A stretch of DNA of 64,000 bases from Tetrahymena elliotti 4EA (lineage: Eukaryota > Ciliophora > Oligohymenophorea > Hymenostomatida > Tetrahymenidae). A program made the translations under genes and the position numbers. Of the stretch, positions 29,301-41,067 are shown piece by piece (position 1 is the stretch's first letter; each line of letters opens with the position of its first letter). The notes beneath the pieces are model-generated. The model was not told the DNA's origin and made no database searches. It saw only the letters and a program-made list of their open reading frames with translations. Location: assembly GCA_000231825.2 (NCBI GenBank), contig JH720296.1, forward strand, positions 1,697,447 to 1,761,446. The letters are read 5' to 3'.

Positions 29301-32300
29301 GTTTTATATAATAGGTGATGATGCTTAAAATATTTATGGGTTTAGAGATACTAAGATTGATATAATTTAAAATAGAATTAATGAAGATTTGAAGAAAAAG
29401 AAAAAGGAATTATAAGAATTCAAATTAACAGCTAATTACAGAAGTACACATTTAATAACTAAGTTTGCAAATAAGATATTAGAAAAAAATGAAAATTTGA
29501 TTAAGAAAACTATGTAAAGTGCAATGGAAATACATGGAGAATCAGAAGCAGAAAGAATGAAGAGCAAATATGATAAGGAGGATGATTATCCTTACTTACA
29601 TATTTTTGACTCTGAGAAATAATAAAATGAGTCTATTATCAAAAGAATACTTTCACTTGTTAGACATAAAGGATTTTAGTTTAAAGATATTGCTATTATA
29701 GGTCCTATGAATGATTAATTAAAAAAATTTGAAGAAGTTGTTGAAAAACACAATCAGAAAAGCATTTAAAGTGATTAAATACCATATTAAGCTTTTATTA
29801 CATTAAAATTTGAAGATTTTAAATTAGTAGAGTTTAATTCTGCTCCACAAAAGTAAAATAAACTGACTATATCAACTATTCATAGAAGTAAGGGACTTGA
29901 ATGGGATATTGTTTATTTTTTGGGATGCAATGATGACTAATTTCCTATGGCTTTTGTTTAAAAGAATAAAAGTTAAGCTTGTGTAATTTTAGAGGAGTAA
30001 AGAAGGCTTTTTTATGTTGGAGCTACAAGAGCAATAAAAGAATTAAACTTTTGTTGTATTATAAAAGAACCTGAAAGAATGAATGAAAAGGATAAAACTT
30101 TAGGAAAATATAAAGTAAGTAGGTTTTTTGCTGATATTCCTAGAGAATATTTTAGAGCTGATATAATGCTCGATTTTTAAGAACACATTATGTCTGGTTA
30201 TAAATGGATTGAATTTGATTAACTTGGTAACGATGAAGAGCAATTTTCTATTAAAATCAGAGAAGTTATATCCAAAATGAATAGTAAATAGCTTGAAGAT
30301 ATAAATGCTTTTACATAAAATATTGTTCAGGAAAAAACTGTTAAAAGTCTCTACATGGACAAACATGAAATTTCTTAATAAGTCAAAGATAATTAATTGT
30401 TTACAGAAATGGGTATGTTTTTTGACAGATGCATTGTAAGAATGATTGGAGAAAAATACAATGCTAAAAATTCATTCTACAATTAAGTAAGGTTTTTAAA
30501 AATTAGATTAATTATATACACAAATATATATATAAGTAAAATTAATTTTTATAAAATAGGTTGCTGCTTAGGTAATTTTACCTCAAATTTATGATTTACA
30601 TCTACCAGAGAATTTATTTAGACTATTTTTGAGATACAGTAAATTTTTTACAACATTTGACTCTGCTTAGTTAGACGATTCGAGAAATGTCATAGAGAGA
30701 TTCAGGAACGAAGGAGATAGAGAAAAAAGTGAGTAAGAAATTCTAGATATGTAGGAGCTTCACAGTATATTATCATATAATGCAGAAATTTAATGCCTTA
30801 AGAAGATACAGATATTTAACTTTTAAAAGCATAAATCTAATAGGTATTTTTAAGATTAATTTGAAAGGCTTGGATAAAGTTATATTATAGCTCTTAGTGA
30901 ATACATGAATAAACACAAAAAAAGTGAAGAGATTTATGAAAATATCTATAAAATCTCCAAATGTGGTTTTTTGTTTGAGAATAGAAGAAAATATTTGTAC
31001 AATAACAACTTGAATACTATTTTAGACTTTGAACTTTTGAAGAATATTTAAGTTAATTTCATAAATGGATATTTATCCTAGTATTAAAGCTTAGAATGCA
31101 AGAAGATATATAAAACAAAGAATATTTAGGGTTTAATTGATTTGATTGCAAATCAAAATCATTTAATTTTCTTCAAATTTGATATTTTTGAAACATACAA
31201 AAAGGAAGACTTCCTTAACTACCTTTTTGCTGCTGCTTATATGCAAGTTGTAGATAAAATAACTATTGAATAGATAAGTATCTTTAACTTTCTTACAGGA
31301 GTAATCTAGTCTATAGATTTAACAGCTTGGGATAAGCAAGAATCCTATTTTAATCAAATTGAATAAATAGCCAAAGCTTAAATTCTATAGAATGTAGAGA
31401 ATAATATCATGAAGATCATAGATTAAGAATAAGATCAAGTATTGAATTAGTAATAGAAAGAAGAATTGAAAAAGTTAATATTTTCAAATATTTCTCCGCA
31501 AGAACTCTAAGAAAATATCTAAAATATCAGATCAGGTTCAACTTCAGTAAATAAAAATGAAATGTTAGCAGAATAAAATGAAGAAATAGGACAGGATTTA
31601 CATCAAATTGATTAAAATGATAACTAATAACCAAACGGAACAGTGATGGTTGAAGAAAAGGAATAAATAGTAAATTCAGAGCAAAAAGATAAAAATGAAA
31701 TTATTAATAAGAATAATATTTCGCACAGCAAACAATAAATTGAATCTTATGAACCTTTAAGGAAGAAAATATAATTTGAAGAGCTAAATCATCCTGCAAT
31801 ATTGTTTAATGATATGCAGGTTGAATATTAAAATAGTTTTATAAATAATTAATTTTAATACGAAGAAAACGAGAATGATTTTAATAATAGTAATTAAAGC
31901 AATATAAAAGATAATAATAAAATGTAGGATGAGAACTTGATTAATTATCATCTGTAAGAATAATTTCCATAATAGATTGAACAAAATCAAATTAAAAAAT
32001 TAAGCGCTTAAAAATAGTAAACTAATATGATATAAACAGAATTCAAAAGCTCCATTTAACATCTTAAAGATTAATAATTAAAAGAATAGCTAACAATTGA
32101 TGTTGATAAATTTAAAAGGCTCCATTAAAAATATAACAGTATTTAGTAAGAGACTTTATATGATGCTTAAAAGGATAAATAGGAATTAATTGACCAAAAA
32201 TAGATTAACAAAAATAACATAATAGGCTAGTAGTAGGTTTAAATCTAACCATAGTAAATTTAAGAGAAAAAAAAGTAATTCTATAAAGAAACTAGCAGTA

Positions 32301-32827
32301 ACCATTTTAATAAATAAGCTAACTAAAAATAATAAGAGTAAAATCACTGTAAAAGTTAAAGCTTTGATGCAGATTATGATATATAAGAGGACAACTCTGC
32401 TCTTAGTAAGCCTGAATTTTAGAAAATTCATTAAAGTAGTAGCTATCCTGAATATGAAGAAGACGATATATCAAATATTTAATCTTAAGAAGAAGAGGAT
32501 ACAAACTACAGCTATGCTCATAATTTTGAAAAATAAACAAAACATAATCAAAATAGAGCTTCTAACATTAATAAGAAAAACCTAATGAAAAAAAGTCCAA
32601 ATAGTAAATATAATTAATAGAAAGAAGTTAAAATAAAACCAGGAAATGTTATTCCTACCCATAAAATGAATTAATAGCAATTTAAAAAAGTTAATCTTTC
32701 AAACTATATAGAAATACTGAATGCATATGAAGAGGAAGATATAGATTCAGATTAAGATGATTCCGATGATTAAATTATGATACAAAGATTTAGATAGATT
32801 CAAGGACAATAGAAAAAAAAATATTGA
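26330..32827 (+). CDS. UvrD/Srs2-like SF1A DNA helicase with N-terminal PIP box
   Basis: Five exons (26330-28211, 28267-28407, 28482-28898, 29315-30486, 30560-32827), all phases matching, 1959 aa. Residues 12-19 (QASLKNFF) match the PCNA-binding consensus Q-x-x-L-x-x-F-F. About 600 disordered Gln/Asn/Lys-rich residues follow. The helicase core starts near residue 645: Q motif RPTEEQ, Walker A ACAGSGKTTTL, Ia IIISTFNIEA, Walker B FFFDEFQDVSELQ, III GDDAQNIYGFRD, IV LTANYRSTH, V STIHRSKGLEWDIVYF, VI EEQRRLFYVGATRA. These are UvrD/Rep/PcrA/Srs2 signatures, so a 3'-5' DNA translocase is expected. No F-box was seen, arguing against FBH1. About 700 more acidic, Gln-rich residues end at QGQQKKKY. 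By analogy with Srs2 it may clear recombinase filaments at forks; that is inference. Confidence 0.9.
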
Positions 32828-32996
32828 GTTTATTTCTAATTAAAAACCATATTATGTTGTCTTCTCAAAATAACTTTTTTTAAATTATTTAGATTATTTT
32901 TATTTTTTCTTTTTCATCTTTTTTAATCATTTTTATTTTTTATTTTGTTCTTTGGTCTTAGTAAATTTAGTCTAAAATAATTTTTTCCTGAGATGA

Positions 32997-33341
32997 ATAA
33001 TTGATTTTTAAGATATATAAGTATATAAAGAAGCTAGGAGTTTTTATTTAGTATACTGTTAAGATGATTATAATTTCAAAAAAATTGTTATGAAAGGAGA
33101 TCAAATAATTATCTAAACATTTAAATATTATTATCAATTTTATTTTGATTAATTTGAATTTGATTTTATTTATACAATTCCTCAAAGAATAGTATAGGAC
33201 TCTTGATCTTAGATTTAAGAACACATATCTATCTTTTTGAGCAAGAAAAGCGAAAATTACAAAAAGTAATAAACTGCAGACAAAATTTATTTTAAAAAAT
33301 AAAAATTGCATTAAATAAAAAAAAAATTATCCATTTCATGA
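32997..33341 (+). pseudogene. Coding-like frame broken by TGA (possible decayed gene)
   Basis: Downstream of the helicase gene, one frame stays open for 69 codons (with ARSFYLVYCQDDYNFKKIV and FDQFEFDFIYTIPQ), reaches TGA at 33204-33206, and continues in the same frame for 44 codons (IQEHISIFLSKKSENYKK) to TGA at 33339. The residue mix (Asp, Glu, Gln via TAA/TAG, aromatic) is coding-like on both sides of the break. There is no clear start Met or upstream exon. It may be a relic or an unrecognised exon set; chance is not excluded. Confidence 0.3.
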
Positions 33342-33458
33342 AAGAATAAGTTAAATATTGTAAAATTAAAACAATAAATATGAAACAATAGATTATACAA
33401 AGTGAATATCTAAATATAATGGTTGATAGAGTATTTATGATTAATAGTATTTTAGTAA

Positions 33459-36400
33459 TCAGGAAGCATTATTAGAAAATGTTCCCATTTGAGGAGATTG
33501 ATCAGGAGAGTCATAATTTTAGCGTAATTTCAATTGATTATTACTTTATTCAATTCCTTAAGTATTTATATTAAAGTTATTGGTATTATTATTAAATTTA
33601 GATTTTTTAGTATCTTATTTAAGAGCATCTCCAAATCCTAATCCTTTTGATAGAGACGGTGAGCCAACAGAACGAGGTGTGTTACTTTAGCTTCCATGAT
33701 CTATAGCTGTGATAAGAGCATAGTAATTCTCGTTCATTTTAATATCATACGAGGCTAGCTAACCCATTTGTTTATATTAGTTTATATATGCATCTTAGAG
33801 AGGATCTAAGGTTTCTATAGCAGCTACTTTTAAAGACCTAGAGTTCTTAAAGCAGCATGGTAAAATTTTAGATAGGACCCCTGATATTATTTTAAGTATA
33901 GCTACATCTGCAATGTAGAAAGCAAGAATTAATGCTAACAAGAAAAATAAATAAATTGAAGAGTAAGTTCTATCAACTACAGGTTAACTTTGAGAACTCG
34001 ATATTGCTACTTCATATACACCTGCAGAATTTAATTTTTCAGAAATTGAAGATGAAATTTAGGAAGAACTTCTTGGAAATATTAGTGGTGATCCATACAT
34101 GTATATTCCTACACCTAAATGGAATAGCAATGACCAGGGTATCAGCTTAAGCATAGAATTATTCAATAATTCATCATAGGCAGGAGGTTTTTTATGCCAT
34201 CTTAGAAGCATATATTTAAATACCCAGTATTAGCTTGTTAATGAAACAGCTGCACAAGGTAATAGTAATGGCTGACCAGCAGAGTAAAACAAGCACACAA
34301 AAACAACATTCATAAAAGAAGTATAGCGAGCTATTAAATTGAATTCATCTCCCACTAAAAGCTAATTCATTTCGACTTAGATTACTTTTTTCTTTGCTGA
34401 TCTTTGTCTCATACATTTTTTGATAGGAATGATTATCAGTTAAATTACGTGAGGGAACAATGTTGAGAAGATCATAGTTAAAACCATTTTCTATCCTACT
34501 TTGACATACCAATCTCTATCAAAATCAGCAGAAAATGTTTAAGACTTTTAACTTTGAAGATCTTTTAGAGGAGGGATAGGACTTGTAAAGTAAACAGCAG
34601 TTACAAAGCCAAAAATGTCAGATTGTAGCTATTTTTTATAAAATAGTTAATTATATGTTTAATTAAAAAGTATAAAGTTACTATTAGAGTAAGAATAGCT
34701 GTATTGATGAAAACACAGATGAAAAGTAAGATTGTTGATGTAGTTGTATCAGATGTTACATTTGGAAATCTTAAGAAGTTAGAAAGTTTTTTGATAATAC
34801 CAACTAAAATTGCATTGACAACAACAATTGCAGAACTTGTAGCAATAGTCAGTGCCTAAACTTGTAAATAAGAAAAGTATGTACTCCAGCAAAAGTCCTT
34901 TATTTAGCTGTTTTCAAACATTTCTTGGATACTAATTGAAGTGCAATAGCAGTATTTTGATTAAGTGGTATCTATTTATACAGCCTATTAATAGGTATAC
35001 TTATTAGATGGACAAGAAGATGTTTTCTATTCAGGCTAAGCCACATTTGCTACTATCAGAGTAGAAAGAGTTACCAACATGACACACAAAATGATGAAGA
35101 ACACAGCTACTGCTCTTAAGAACCTGCTTCCTTTATTAAAAATAGCAATTTATTATTATGAATTAAGAAATTAAAAAATAAAGTAAAAGACTATTCTGAA
35201 ATAAGATTTTTAAAGATTAGCAATCATCATTTTGAAAAAAATATACTTCAATCACATAATTACTTTGACAAAAATAAACTGCTAAAACTCAAACTATTTT
35301 GATATTTTACTTGATACATTTAAGAAAATTTGTATTTTAAATGAAAAATTTCTTTTTTTTCTTATTAAATTGAATTAAAAAATATTATTTTACCTGATTT
35401 AACATCCAAGTTTTCCCATTTGATATTAGACGGCTCATCTACATGGGGTTCAATTAGAGGAATGTACAATCCTCTAAATTTCAGGTCTTAGGGCATACGA
35501 GGTCTTAAGCAACATAGAATAATTTTGTAAATCCAATGTGGATGATTGTATTTATAGTAAACTTCAGTGAACTGCCTCTTTTACTCAAAAGTGTTAAAAA
35601 CAACAAAAGCAGAAAGAGTTTCATAAAACTTGTACTCTGCATTTCCTCCTAACTTCTTTGTTACAATAACATCTATTTTTTCTTAGAGTACTTTTAGTTA
35701 GAACTCTTTCTCTTTTAAAACATGATTATAATCTTTATTCATTATTTCACATTTTTTCTTTTCAATAGATATTTTTTCAATGAGCTCTGCTTCCTTTCTA
35801 TGCAAGTAAAGAGTGTCTTTAAAATCTTTGCTGAATGATATTTCCATAACTGTCAATTCATCTCCAAATTTTGTGTATTTTTTCATTACTTTTTAAATGA
35901 AGACTTTCAGCTCATTTTAGTCTATTGTATTTCTAGGGAGACCCTTTATTTCTACACAGTATTAACTTGGTAAAATCATTTTCTTCTAATGATTAATCTG
36001 ATTGGTGGAAAATCTCTTGTAGTAAAGAATAAATAAAAAGAAGATAGAGCTATAGATTATATCCGGGATCCACACATAATACTTCCTTTTAGACTAAATT
36101 AATAAGAAATAAAACTTTAATGTTATTTTGTATGAATAATCAAAATATAAAAAGTAGAAGTTTTCATTCAATAAAATAATACTTAAGAATCTACAAAGCT
36201 ATTGATGCTGTCTTCATTTTTATTTTATACTTCCTATTTTTCTGTAGCAGTAGCTGTACTACTTGGTATTGTGAGCTGTAGTTAAGGTTAGTTTGCCAAT
36301 GAGAATTTGCTCAAACTAAAAAGGCCACTTGAATTTGTGATTCCATCTCCAGTAAAATTAGAATAGTAAGTTGGAATACAAATTATGGAAGCTATCCAAA

Positions 36401-36656
36401 ATAATATTGCCACTTTCTTAAGTAAATCAAAATAAAAGAAAGTTCCAATACCATATTTCTTCAAAGAAGAAAGATCACAATACAAATCAAAAGGTTTTGG
36501 TTCACCAGAAGATTTATCTACAATCAAATATTTTTTCACTTATTTTTGAGCTTCATTCCAATCTGCCTTTTAATATTTTGTTCTCTCTATCTCCGAAAGT
36601 TCAGATTGTGCAATAGAGACATCACAAATGTTGGTTTGAAAATTTTTTGGTAGCAT
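33459..36656 (-). CDS. TMEM63/OSCA (CSC1-like) multi-pass ion channel
   Basis: Four exons (36656-36183, 36114-35394, 35130-34682, 34628-33459; introns 68, 263 and 53 nt) give 937 aa. OSCA/TMEM63 proteins are mechanically or osmotically gated cation channels. Family signs: an N-terminal membrane segment (KKVAILFWIASIICIP), then after the second intron-bounded segment an RRM-like cytosolic domain (YCVEIKGLPRNTIDQNEL, FGDELTVMEISF, FVVFNTFEQKRQF) closed by LIEPHVDEPSNIKWENLDV, the region where the family's conserved 'W-x-N-L' precedes the channel helices. Many hydrophobic helices follow (VFFIILCVMLVTLSTLIVA, IVVVNAILVGIIKKL, NVVFVCLFYSAGQPLLLP). A cysteine cluster, KYCYCTS, lies in the first extracytosolic loop. 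The C-terminal ~100 residues are Ser/Asn/Gln-rich. The specific channel assignment rests on motif order. Confidence 0.75.
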
Positions 36657-38020
36657 TTTAAACTTGTAAATACCACGACTGAGGAGTGATTGGTTTTGAC
36701 AGTACTTATTTTTAATATCTCAATAACTCTTAATTCTACTTTTGTTTTTTAATTTAATCAAAGTTATACCAATTATTTTAATTGGCACTAGGAGATTGAA
36801 AATTAATACAATGAGTTAAATGAGTTAGAGCAAATTTTAATAATTAATTAACTCCGTGAGTTATTTATTCTTTTTACCACCCATACTAACTGACTACTTT
36901 AATAACATAGTAAGATTTTTACTTCAAACATAATTTAAAGACTAATCAATAAAGCGATTTAAATTTTTTTTCTCCTGAAATTTAAAGCTGACTAAGTTTT
37001 AGTTAAAACATTAATCAGTATTTAAAATAATCAAAAGTTAAATTCATGTAAAGAAAAATTTTGTAAGTAAATTTCGAATAAATAGTCTATGCCAATAATT
37101 ATATATTTTTAAATAATTTATCTATTACTTTTCTCTTTAAGACCGGTAATTTATAAATATATAAAGTAATGATTAACTCTTTAGTTTTTTGATGATTAAT
37201 TTAATTACATTCAAAAGGTTTATTTTTATTGATCAATTGAATTCAAAATATAAAATAAAGTAAAATTATGTATAAAAATGTATATAGGTAAGTTTAATAA
37301 TAATTAATATATTAGAAATAATTTTAAGGTTTTTAGAAGTCTAAATTTAGATTTTAAGGAAGTAAAAAATCTAACTCAAACTCCAATCTAATTTTTGTTT
37401 TTTTTTAACAAATTATCTTCGAGACAGTTACTGCTTGACTATTTTTACTTTCACTTTTTTAACCAGAGTTAATGAAGCTAAATTCGAGTAAAAATGTACT
37501 CAAAAAGTACTATTTAAGTTAAAGAACATGATTAATTGGTTGTTCATACATTGGAATAACTACTTTTGAGAGCAATAATGTTAATGTTATTGATTAATAA
37601 TAAATATTAAATTATGGATTGTATGCTATAAACTTATGGAATAAAAATATTCGAATAAATTATTCTTTACTTCTTCAATTATTTATTTTTTATTATATTT
37701 TAAAGTAATATTTTGTAAATGAATTCAGTTAAGCCAGTAAAGAAATTATTAGAAAATAATTATGAGTTGGTTAGTAGGATTAACTGAAATCATTTTTACT
37801 ATTATAGATCTTATTATATTATTAATATTTATTTTTTATTGGACATTTTGTGCTGTTTGTTTCTGCTCAAACCTTTCAACATGTGAAAGAGAAAAAATTT
37901 TTTAATTCTTATATATAAAGTATTCTTCTAAGGTTGTTATAATATATCAATTATTAAGGTTTTTTTTCAAGATGATAAAAATTATTTTTGTTTATTTATT
38001 TAGAAGGAAAAGAACTTTCC
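36657..38020. other. Intergenic, no supported gene
   Basis: About 1.4 kb between the 5' end of the TMEM63-like gene and the 3' end of the CXC gene (both minus strand). AT-rich, with no frame that has coding composition. It should contain the promoter of the TMEM63-like gene. Confidence 0.55.
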
Positions 38021-41000
38021 TCAAGATTTATTAACTAGATACTTATTATCAGCAGGAGAAATCTCGTTAAAGAACGAAGACAGGGCTTTTTATTTTTCAT
38101 TAAATTTTAATGCTTTACGTTTTGTTGGTTTTTTATGGGTGCTGAAATCTTCTTCATATGGTTTGCTAACACTACCGATTGAGTCTTTTTTGATAGTTGA
38201 AGGGAATTCAACATCAATATTATCTTTTTGTAAGGAGTTATTATTATACGGGGATTGCAAATGATGCTATGCGAATGAATTGCTGTTCATCATTTACCCA
38301 CCTTCTTTTGCAAGTTACTGTATTGCTGTTGGAGAAACTTACATAGCATTATTATTATATGGAGATTATAAATATGAAGAAGGAGGCTATACTTGATAAT
38401 TAGAAACACTGCTTTGTTCTTTCTTCATGCTTTCAATTTTATTTTCACATTCAACGCACTAGCAAAGACTGCTGCATAATACACCGTTTTGATGACAGAC
38501 ACAGTATTTCTTTTAACAATGAGAATTTTTGCAATGACAACCCTTGATATGTGAATTATTTTAGATGACTGGTAAAAAGGCGTCTTTAATACGTTTCTTT
38601 TTCTTTTAAATAGCCTTTTGACGTTCATCTTCATACTCAGGTTTATTGTGACATTCTTCACACTTGCATTCACCTGTACAATAAAGACCAGCAGCGAAAC
38701 AGTCACAATATCTTTTAAGACATTTACTGTTTCTACAATTGCAGGGCTTAGCTTCAGATGTATTTTTATCAGAGCCACTTTTACTGGAAGTTTGATCATA
38801 ATCAACTTCCTATGGTTATTTGCTAGCAGTGAATTGATTGTTATCTCTTTAGTATCTATTTTTTTATTGTGATAAATTATTATTGTCTCCATTTTCATCT
38901 TCTGATTCATCAACTTCTTAGTCTTCATATTGATCTTCATTGTTTAATTAATCAGCTTGCAATTTTTTAGTCTTAGAAAAAGTACCATAGTTATAATTAA
39001 CTTGGTCTTAACTGACTTATTGTTGAATATTGAGTTGATTTAAGTTGCTATTTTCATCCATGATTTTAGTAGTTGTGCTTGATATCATGGAAGAAGCATT
39101 GCTAATACGGGGAGCTTTTCTACTAACAGCAGTATTTTAAGAATCACGACGGGCAAATTTGTGATTATCTTTTTCTTATTTTATATTAATTTCTTCTTCT
39201 TCTAAAATCATATTATCAGAAGATTATTCTGAGTTGAGTGCTTTGTTAAATGCAATACTGGCATTTACAAATTATGATTACAAGGTAGTATTTTTATAGG
39301 TAAAGGTTTCTTCGCTATCTTGATTTGTTGGGGTTTGTTTGGTGCTTCTTGCTTTCTTTTTTTGGATGCGCTTGGATGGAGTAATTTTACTTTTTTTAGC
39401 TGATTCTTCAAGTTATTCAGATTCCTATTCCATACTAGACTTACTTTTGCTACTCTTTCCTTTAGATAATTGGATTACAGTGTTACTAGCACCAGTAGTT
39501 GAAGTAGCATTTTAGTTTTGTTTTGTTTGGTTTCCTGTATTTTGCTAAGGTTCATTTTCATTAGGTTAAAATTCAGAGATAACAACTTATTAAAATAGAT
39601 TTCTAACTTAAAATTCATCTTTTTTATTTCCAAATTCATCTACAGCTTACTGATTTGCCTATCCGGTAAATCTATAATTATAAAAAATAAATATAAGATA
39701 TTGAATGAGATAATTTAAATTCCTTTGAAATATTAAATCTTTTACTGAATCGATTTGAATACAACAATATTAAAAAAGTGGGGGCAAGTAATATTGAATC
39801 AATTTAGAAAATGTATAAGAAATATTTAATCTTCTGATGAATAAAAAAAGAAACTAATGTTTAATTAAAAAACTATTTGTTTGATGAAAAGATAAGATAT
39901 TATTCAATCAATTTTCAATTCTATTTAGTAAGATATTTGTTCTATCAATCTTTTAAGATATTTGGGATTTAAATAAATAATTTAGTAGGATTTGAAGTAG
40001 ATGAATAAATTAATATAATGATTAATTATTTTCTCTATAAATTGAATATTTATTTATTAATAAATTGATTGATTGACTGATAGATAAATGATTCTCCCCA
40101 CCTTAATTAATTGCTGTAATTATATTCATTTTTTTATTAATCCTTGCTAAATCTACAAATTCGCTTGTTAATTTTTAAATTTAAGAAGGAAAACGATTTG
40201 ATATTCTCTCGTTCCCAAATATATATACGTTAAACACTATTATTTTTAATTAAAATCAAAGGAGAAGCAAAAACAAAATTCAAGAAAACTCCTATTTACT
40301 TGTTTTCCGATTTCTATAAGATGATATTTTATTGGATTTTGGGACCAGTTTGAGGAGTCTTGCTGTAATAGTAGTTATTGTAAGGTTAGTTGTATCCTTA
40401 ATGATCCATGTAGTGAGGATATTGGTGTCCGTTGACATAGTCATAGCTGTAGTAGGGTTATTGGGGATAGTAGAATCCATAGCTAGTATATTAATAATTG
40501 TTGTAATGATCCATTTGGTGTTGGCCAGGGTGGGGATGTTGAGGGTGCATGTTATTATTAGTATTATGGTGGTTGTTATTATTGTATCCATAATTGCTTG
40601 GGATTTAGTAATTATTCTAGAAGTGGTCCATATAGTTCATGTCATTACTAATTTAGAATTAAAATTAAATTTTACTAAGACTCATTTTTTAAATTTTAAT
40701 ATAGTGAAATTCTTTGTAGATAATATACTAAAAAGCATATTTATAAATTAGATAGGGGGTTATTTTTGAATTTAAAGGAGAAGTATAAGAAGGAATATTT
40801 TTGCTTATACTGCTTATTATAGTACTGCTGGAATAAAAGAAAATATGCTTACTAGTTATCGTTGTTGGCTTTAATAAAGCTGTTTTCTTTGTCATTATTG
40901 ACAAGGTGACTTGAGTTTATTCCCAAAGCAAATGTGTTGTATATCTTCTTTGGAGTTTATTCAACTAAGCAATCTATGTTATTGTAAGAATCCAATTTAT

Positions 41001-41067
41001 TAGAAATAGCATAGTTAAAGGAACTTGGATTGTTGCTTCCACCATATTGGTTATTCAGATTGCTCAT
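38021..41067 (-). CDS. CXC (tesmin/TSO1/LIN54-type) DNA-binding protein
   Basis: Three exons (41067-40853, 40647-40300, 39671-38021; introns 205 and 628 nt, both phase 2 and matching) give 737 aa. Exon 3 carries two cysteine-rich CXC modules: [18 protein letters not shown] with CKCEECHN, and about 45 residues on [18 protein letters not shown] with CQCVECEN. Paired CXC modules joined by a conserved linker bind DNA in LIN54/tesmin/TSO1/CPP1 proteins, which act with E2F/DREAM-type complexes on cell-cycle promoters. The N-terminal exons are Asn/Tyr/His-rich and prion-like ([38 protein letters not shown]). Joining exons 1-2 to exon 3 is inferred: exon 3 has no usable start Met, lies on the same strand, and the phases fit. 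The hydrophobic frames over 40292-40751 are shadows. Confidence 0.82.

Noticed and set aside
32186..32431. Minus-strand Leu/Ile/Phe-rich frame resembling a membrane protein
   Set aside because: Antisense shadow of the Gln/Asn/Lys-rich helicase tail.
38425..38940. Minus-strand 171-codon Lys/Val-rich frame starting [10 protein letters not shown]
   Set aside because: Same strand as the CXC protein but shifted; the true frame has the ordered cysteine modules.
40292..40751. Thr/Ile-rich minus frame and Val/Ile-rich plus frame over the same DNA
   Set aside because: Both are out-of-frame readings of the Asn/Tyr/His-rich CXC exon 2.
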